Assembly (NCBI GenBank): GCA_019237435.1
Contig: JAFAHB010000095.1
Location: 1 to 5,021 of the forward strand
Direction: 5' to 3'
DNA: 5,021 bases
From: Vulcanimicrobiota bacterium
GTDB lineage: Bacteria > Vulcanimicrobiota > Vulcanimicrobiia > Vulcanimicrobiales > Vulcanimicrobiaceae
The number at the start of each line of letters is the position of its first letter. Position 1 is the first letter of the stretch. The position numbers and the translations under genes are program-made. Under the pieces are notes generated by a model, which had not been told where the DNA came from, did no database searches, and saw nothing but the letters and a program-made list of their open reading frames with translations. Below are positions 1 to 5,021 of this stretch, in pieces.

Positions 1-1366
1 CAGCTCAAGCCGCTCTCGGAGCGGCACGGGCCCGAAAACTCGTCGCTCGCGATTCAATACGATCTCTACACGCGGTTTCAAAAGATGCCGGGAGTGACGG
101 CGTTGCCGGCTAACCCGCCGGCTATCCCGGGCTTAGGCTCGACCGGCGGCTTCGCGATCGAAGTCGAGGACATCAACAACCTTGGGCTCCCGACGCTCAA
201 CAAAGTCGGCAACGCCATCCTTGCGGATGCTAAAAAGGATCCCACGCTTTCGGCCAGTCGTTTACCGACGATCTTCACCGGAACGTATCTCGTCACCAAG
301 TTCGATCGTTCCAAGGCGCTCGCGTTCGGCGTCACGCCGCAAGCCTTCTTCGATACGATCAACGCAACGACCGGATCCAGCTTCGTCAACTTTTTCGATT
401 ACGGAACCCGTTCGTATCAGGTGGTCGTCCAGGCGCGAGCCTCGCAGCGCACCGTGCCGGCCGATCTGTCGCGCATCTACGTTGCGAACAGCGCCGGCGC
501 GATGATGCCGGCAAGCCAGTTTCTAAAAACGACCTACCAAACCGACAACGTGTCGATCATGCGGTTCAACGAGTATAACGCGCTGGAGATCGACGGATCG
601 CCGGGGTCGGGGGCAAGTTCGGGCCAGGCTCTCACGGCCATCGAAAAACACGTCGTCGCGAACCTCCCCAAAGGGATGGGATACGACTGGAGCGGGATAG
701 CGAGGCAACAAGTTCAGAGCGGCCCGCAAACCGTTGCGGTCTTTTGTTTGGGCTTGCTCTTCGTCTTTCTCGTGCTCGTCGCACAATACGAGAGCCTTTC
801 AATCCCGTTCGTCATCATGTTGGCCGTCCCGATCGCACTGCTTGGGGCCATCGGCGCAATCTATCTCCGGCGGCTGGCCGAACTGACGAGCCAGATCGTG
901 CACTCGATCTTGGCCGGGCATCCGGTTCCGATCCCGATAACTTCGTCCGATATATACGCGCAGATCGGGTACGTCATGCTCATCGGTTTGGCGGCGAAGA
1001 ATGCAATCTTGATCGTCGAGTTCGCGAATCAGCTTCGCGAGCAAGGAATGGAAGCAGTCGAAGCGGTCGCGCACGCGGCGGCGACGCGCTTGCGTCCGAT
1101 TCTGATGACGTCGATTGCCTTCATTCTCGGCATCATTCCGCTTGCGTTCGCACATGGCGACGGCGCGCAGTCGCGCATCTCGTTGGGCACGGCGGTGTTG
1201 GGCGGCATGCTCGTCTCGACGATCATGAACCTGGCGATCGTGCCCGTGCTCTACATCGTCGTCATCGAGCTGACCGAGCGCAAAAAGCGCAAGAGGCAGC
1301 CGCAGCCCGAGGATCTTCCGCCGCCGCCGGTGCCTCCGCCCGCTCCGACGCCCGCTACAACGCCCG

Positions 1367-1380
<14 letters not shown>
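1..1380 (+). CDS. RND (HAE1/AcrB-type) multidrug efflux permease, C-terminal part, 5' truncated by the window
   Basis: This is the inner-membrane proton/drug antiporter subunit of a tripartite efflux pump. The frame is open from base 1 (QLKPLSERHGPENSS...) to TAA at 1378-1380, giving 459 residues; compared with AcrB (~1050 residues) about 600 N-terminal residues are missing. In order it shows the second periplasmic porter/docking region (residues ~1-240, with GMGYDWSG matching AcrB's GVGYDWTG), TM8 (~245-262), the YESxSIPF turn, TM9 (~268-289), TM10 with LAAKNAILIVEFAN (Lys333 aligns with AcrB Lys940), TM11 with RLRPILMTSIAFILG (Thr370 aligns with AcrB Thr978), and TM12. Two things are odd: residues ~293-316 are extra in the TM9-TM10 periplasmic loop, and the protein ends in a basic, proline-rich tail (427-459). 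The last 14 bases overlap pntB convergently. The family call is secure; the substrate is unknown. The proton-relay aspartates of TM4 are outside the window. Confidence 0.95.
1349..1372. repeat. 12-bp perfect tandem duplication at the convergent RND/pntB gene ends
   Basis: Two adjacent copies of cgcccgctacaa (1349-1360 and 1361-1372). In the RND frame they encode the repeated PATT near the C-terminus. On the other strand each copy contains TTG TAG in the pntB frame, so the pntB stop at 1369-1367 is backed by a second in-frame TAG at 1357-1355. The unit is a multiple of three, so it is neutral for both reading frames. Confidence 0.9.
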
Positions 1381-2758
<1,378 letters not shown>

Positions 2759-2760
2759 AA

Positions 2761-2784
2761 GTGGCCTCCGCTGCGAGAGGCCAC
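2761..2784 (-). promoter_or_regulatory. Hairpin sequestering the pntB ribosome binding site
   Basis: Read on the mRNA strand, the gap between the pntA2 stop and the pntB start is a perfect inverted repeat: GTGGCCTC (2784-2777), loop TCGCAGCG (2776-2769), GAGGCCAC (2768-2761), followed by TT and the GTG start. The Shine-Dalgarno GGAGG (2769-2765) has four of its five bases in the 3' arm. The hairpin begins right after the pntA2 TAG, so a ribosome terminating there would cover the 5' arm and free the site. That fits translational coupling of pntB to pntA2. No U-tract follows, so it does not look like a terminator. The structure is seen in the sequence; the regulatory role is inferred. Confidence 0.6.
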
Positions 2785-3096
2785 CTACCGGTCCTCTTTG
2801 CGCCGAAACATTTGTAGCATTCGCTCCGTCACGGCAAAGCCACCGAAGACGTTAATCGCACCCAGCGTCACCGCGGCCACTGCGAGCACGACTAACGCCG
2901 GCGAAGCGTGGCCTCCGCCGTAGAGCGCCGCCGTAATTACGATCGCGCCGGCAAGCACGATTCCGTGAATCGCGTTCGTAGCCGACATCAGCGGGGTGTG
3001 TAGCGTCGTCGGCACCTTGGAAATAACCTCGAATCCGACGAAGATCGCCAGCACGAGTACGGTGAGCGGCGCTACGAAATGCGAAAGCTCGGTCAT
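2785..3096 (-). CDS. pntA2: NAD(P) transhydrogenase subunit alpha 2 (PntA2), membrane part of the split alpha chain
   Basis: A small integral membrane protein of 103 residues that supplies the alpha-chain helices of domain II and forms the proton channel with PntB. It corresponds to the C-terminal membrane part of the fused E. coli PntA. Three hydrophobic helices are visible at ~8-26, ~37-59 and ~66-88. Family motifs are LHTPLMSATNAIHG (32-45; E. coli has LHTPLMSVTNAISG) and INVFGGFAVTERMLQMF (81-97; E. coli INIFGGFTVTQRMLKMF). His44 replaces the serine of the E. coli motif. The ATG start (3096-3094) is favoured by AGGA (3105-3102) five bases upstream, overlapping the pntA1 stop, and by the fit of the N-terminus to a first membrane helix. 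The pntA1 stop lies only 7 nt upstream, which suggests coupled translation. The upstream part of the same open frame overlaps pntA1 and is not used. Confidence 0.95.
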   Translation of the reverse strand: MTELSHFVAPLTVLVLAIFVGFEVISKVPTTLHTPLMSATNAIHGIVLAGAIVITAALYGGGHASPALVVLAVAAVTLGAINVFGGFAVTERMLQMFRRKEDR

Positions 3097-3101
3097 CGGC
3101 G

Positions 3102-3105
3102 TCCT
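3102..3105 (-). promoter_or_regulatory. Ribosome binding site of pntA2 overlapping the pntA1 stop
   Basis: On the mRNA strand the sequence TAGGACGCCGATG shows AGGA beginning within the TAG stop of pntA1, with a five-base spacer (CGCCG) to the pntA2 ATG. This decides the pntA2 start and ties its translation closely to the end of pntA1. Confidence 0.6.
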
Positions 3106-4222
3106 ACTGCCCTGCTCCGACGAGCACGTTACCGTCGCGCGCCACCACGGCCCCTTTTGCCACCTCGTCGTCGGGATCGATCGTAAGCTTGCCGTCGGCA
3201 ATCCAAGGCGACAGCAAGGCGTAAATATTTCGCGAGTAGAGGCGGCTCGCGTCCGAAGGCATCGTGCTGGGCAGATTCGTCGTCCCGACGACCGTGACGC
3301 CGTTTGCACTCGTCACGAGCTCGTCGCGCACGGTCAAAGCACAGTTGCCGCCCGCTTCCGCGGCCAGATCGATCACGACGCTTCCGGGTTTCATCGCTGC
3401 CACGCCGGCTTCGCTGATGAGTACCGGTGCCTTGCGCCCGGGCACGAGTGCCGTTGTGATCACGACGTCGTTTGCGCCGATCTGCTCGACCATCCATCCG
3501 CGCTGCCGCTCTTGCTGCTCGGCCGTGAGCTCCTTGGCGTAACCGCCCGCGGTTTCGGCATCGGCGCCGAGCTCGAACTCGAGAAAGGTCGCGCCCAGCG
3601 ACTGCACTTGCTCTTTGACGGCCGCACGCACGTCGTAGCCGCTTACGACCGCACCGAGCCGGCGAGCCGTCGCAATCGCTTGTAGGCCGGCGACGCCCGC
3701 GCCAAGCACGAGAACCTTTGCGGGTGCAATCGTTCCCGCCGCCGTCGTGAGCATCGGAAAGAATTTCGGCAAATGCGCGGCAGCGAGCAACACAGCCTTA
3801 TAGCCCGCGATGTTGCTCTGCGACGAGAGCGCGTCCATGGATTGCGCGCGCGTTATGCGCGGAATCGTCTCCATAGCAATTGCCGTGACGTTCGCCTCGG
3901 CGAGTCGCTGCAGGTACGCGGGATCGCCGAGCGGGTTGAGAAAACCGACGACCACGCACCCGGGCCGCAGGCCGCTGAGAACTTCTTCGCCGGGCCGTCC
4001 GACGCTGACCACGACGTCGGCCTCTGCAACCAGCGATTGCGCGTCCTCGGCGCTGCTTGCACCGGCCGCGCCGTAGAGCTCGTCGGGAAAAGCTGCCGCG
4101 TTTCCCGCTCCGCGTTGCACGCAAACGGCAACGCCCATTTTCGCGAATCGCGAGACGGTTTCGGGCACGAGCGCCACCCGGCGTTCCTTCTCCGCGGCCT
4201 CGCGGGGAACGGCAATGATCAC
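3104..4222 (-). CDS. pntA1: NAD(P) transhydrogenase subunit alpha 1 (PntA1), soluble NAD(H)-binding domain I
   Basis: Cytoplasmic, peripheral subunit that binds NAD(H) and passes hydride to NADP+ on PntB; it belongs to the alanine dehydrogenase/PntA family. It has 372 residues and ends before the membrane region, so the alpha chain is split as in Rhodospirillum rubrum. Seen in order (numbering from this start): IIAVPRE (2-8), PRITRAQSMDALSSQSNIAGYKAV (121-144), the Rossmann motif VLVLGAGVAGLQAIATARRLGA (170-191), YDVRAAVKEQVQSLGA (196-211), ITTALVPGRKAPVLI (255-269) and MKPGSVVIDLAAEAGGNC (277-294). Arg122, Gln127, Asp130 and Ser133 align with the R. rubrum site residues I recall as Arg127, Gln132, Asp135 and Ser138. 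The GTG at 4222-4220 is preferred over GTG 4228-4226: it has GAGGTG just upstream, and MIIAVPRE aligns end-to-end with R. rubrum MKIAIPKE. It is 41 nt after the FAH gene and 7 nt before pntA2. Confidence 0.96.
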   Translation of the reverse strand: MIIAVPREAAEKERRVALVPETVSRFAKMGVAVCVQRGAGNAAAFPDELYGAAGASSAEDAQSLVAEADVVVSVGRPGEEVLSGLRPGCVVVGFLNPLGDPAYLQRLAEANVTAIAMETIPRITRAQSMDALSSQSNIAGYKAVLLAAAHLPKFFPMLTTAAGTIAPAKVLVLGAGVAGLQAIATARRLGAVVSGYDVRAAVKEQVQSLGATFLEFELGADAETAGGYAKELTAEQQERQRGWMVEQIGANDVVITTALVPGRKAPVLISEAGVAAMKPGSVVIDLAAEAGGNCALTVRDELVTSANGVTVVGTTNLPSTMPSDASRLYSRNIYALLSPWIADGKLTIDPDDEVAKGAVVARDGNVLVGAGQ

Positions 4223-4225
4223 GGG

Positions 4226-4231
4226 CACCTC
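4226..4231 (-). promoter_or_regulatory. Ribosome binding site of pntA1
   Basis: GAGGTG on the mRNA strand is a six-base match to the anti-Shine-Dalgarno sequence. It lies three bases before the GTG at 4222-4220 (five bases counted from the GAGG core). The upstream candidate GTG at 4228-4226 lies inside this site and has only a weak ribosome binding site of its own, so the downstream start is preferred. Confidence 0.55.
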
Positions 4232-4263
4232 ATACGGCTCGGCTACGACGCCGACCTTCGCTG

Positions 4264-5021
4264 TTAGGCGATTTGAATCGTATTTCGCAACGTACCGATG
4301 CGCTGGATTTCAACTTCGAGCGTGTCGCCGTCGGCGAGAAACTCGGGCGGCGTCCGCGCGTAGCCGACGCCTTCGGGGGTACCGGTCGCGATCACGTCGC
4401 CCGGCAGCAGCGTCATCCCTTTGGAGAGCTCGGCGATGAGACGCGCGATCGAAAAGATCATTTTCGCGGTGTTGCTATGCTGCTTCTCGATCCCGTTGCG
4501 CCGCAGTCGAATATCGAGCGTGTCGGCGTCGCCGATTTCATCCGGCGTTACGATCCAGGGACCGATCGGGCACGTCGAATCGAGGCTCTTGCCCTTGAAC
4601 CACTGGCCATGCGCGCGCTGGAGGTCGCGGGCCGTCACGTCGTTGAGGGCCGTGTAACCGAAGATAACCTGACGCGCCTGCGTTTCGAGAACGTCCCTGC
4701 ACTCCACGCCGATGACGACCGCGAGCTCGGCCTCATAATCGTATTCGCCCGAAACCGAGGCGCTCAAGTGCAGCGTTGCGCCGGGCGCCGCAATTGCGGT
4801 GGGTGCTTTCGTAAAGAACGTCGGAACGGGCGGCAGCTTTAGCTCGCGCCCCGCAGCGCGAGCGCCTTCGCGGGCGTGCTCGACGTAGTTTCGTCCGACG
4901 CAGAAGACGTTTCGCAGCGGCCGAACCGGCGCATCGAGTTGAGTGCCGTCAAGCGGAACGAGGAGGTCGGGAGTATGCCACGCGATGCGTTCGTGCGGCG
5001 CCAGCGCGATGTAGTCGCGCA
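4264..5021 (-). CDS. Fumarylacetoacetate hydrolase (FAH) family enzyme, 5' end cut by the window
   Basis: Probably a cytoplasmic, Mg2+-dependent hydrolase, decarboxylase or isomerase acting on a short 2-oxo acid (acylpyruvate hydrolase, oxaloacetate decarboxylase or hydroxymuconate-type branch). The frame runs open from the right edge to TAA at 4266-4264, giving 251 complete codons. Residues counted from the edge: FCVGRNYVEHARE (39-51) carries the His48-x-x-Glu51 dyad; EYDYEAELAVVIG (92-104) gives metal ligands Glu96 and Glu98; YTALNDVTARDLQ (122-134) gives Asp127, the same 29-residue spacing from the second Glu as I recall in human FAHD1 (Glu73 to Asp102); QWFKGKSLDSTCPIGPW carries Lys144, aligning with FAHD1 Lys123; GDVIATGTPEGVG follows. 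The site looks intact. The codon at the very edge reads ?TG and could be the start, but homologues often have 30-40 more residues, so it is called partial. A TTG at 4767 is internal: essential motifs precede it. The exact substrate cannot be told. Confidence 0.92.
   Translation of the reverse strand, partial: RDYIALAPHERIAWHTPDLLVPLDGTQLDAPVRPLRNVFCVGRNYVEHAREGARAAGRELKLPPVPTFFTKAPTAIAAPGATLHLSASVSGEYDYEAELAVVIGVECRDVLETQARQVIFGYTALNDVTARDLQRAHGQWFKGKSLDSTCPIGPWIVTPDEIGDADTLDIRLRRNGIEKQHSNTAKMIFSIARLIAELSKGMTLLPGDVIATGTPEGVGYARTPPEFLADGDTLEVEIQRIGTLRNTIQIA

Noticed and set aside
2761..2784. The pntA2-pntB hairpin as an intrinsic terminator or attenuator
   Set aside because: No run of U follows the stem; only TT separates it from the pntB start codon, and the ribosome binding site is inside it.
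3097..3103. Split pntA1/pntA2 as a frameshifted or broken fused pntA
   Set aside because: Both parts have their own ribosome binding site, start and stop, and the split alpha chain is a known natural form in many bacteria.
3097..3309. N-terminal extension of pntA2 in the same open frame up to 3309
   Set aside because: It overlaps the well-conserved C-terminal part of pntA1 in another frame and shows no family similarity; ATG 3096 has a proper ribosome binding site and matches the PntA2 length.
4219..4233. A four-codon ORF (ATGAGGTGCCCGTGA) whose stop overlaps the chosen pntA1 GTG, resembling a tiny coupling leader
   Set aside because: It has no clear ribosome binding site and overlaps the pntA1 site itself; a start-stop pair this short is expected by chance.
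4264..4767. A shorter FAH protein starting at TTG 4767
   Set aside because: The open frame continues to the window edge and the upstream part holds the conserved GRNYxxHxxE motif, so the gene starts further right.

Overview
The window is almost wholly coding and holds five genes: one partial gene on the plus strand and four on the minus strand. The proteins are those of a Gram-negative-type (diderm), GC-rich, mesophile-like bacterium. An RND efflux pump implies a cell with two membranes. I cannot name the taxon from the sequence. The codon style and gene set would fit an uncultured lineage such as Eremiobacterota, but that is a guess.

Layout. Positions 1-1380 (+) are the C-terminal ~459 residues of an RND/HAE1-type multidrug efflux permease whose N-terminal half lies off the left edge. 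Running toward it on the minus strand, and read in transcription order from the right edge, are: a fumarylacetoacetate-hydrolase (FAH) family enzyme (5021-4264, N-terminus cut by the window edge); pntA1 (4222-3104); pntA2 (3096-2785); and pntB (2758-1367). The three pnt genes encode a complete proton-translocating NAD(P) transhydrogenase in the three-subunit form, in which the alpha chain is split into a soluble NAD(H)-binding A1 and a small membrane A2. Gaps are 41, 7 and 26 nt, so FAH-pntA1-pntA2-pntB probably form one transcription unit.

How they work together. A1 (domain I) binds NAD(H), A2 and the N-terminal part of PntB form the membrane proton channel (domain II), and the C-terminal part of PntB (domain III) binds NADP(H). 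The complex uses the proton gradient to reduce NADP+ with NADH. The FAH enzyme keeps its catalytic residues and probably acts on a small acylpyruvate or oxaloacetate-like keto acid, but its link to the transhydrogenase is only positional. The RND pump is a separate convergent unit that uses the same proton gradient.

I see no previously undescribed system here. The most interesting details are: a perfect 8-bp hairpin filling the pntA2-pntB gap and burying the pntB Shine-Dalgarno sequence; a proton-channel histidine that appears to have moved from PntB to PntA2; a ~24-residue segment in a periplasmic loop of the RND pump where AcrB has two; and a 14-bp tail-to-tail overlap of the RND and pntB genes that runs through a 12-bp tandem duplication carrying two in-frame pntB stop codons. 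There is no intergenic stretch longer than 41 nt and no RNA gene, mobile element or CRISPR array that I can see.
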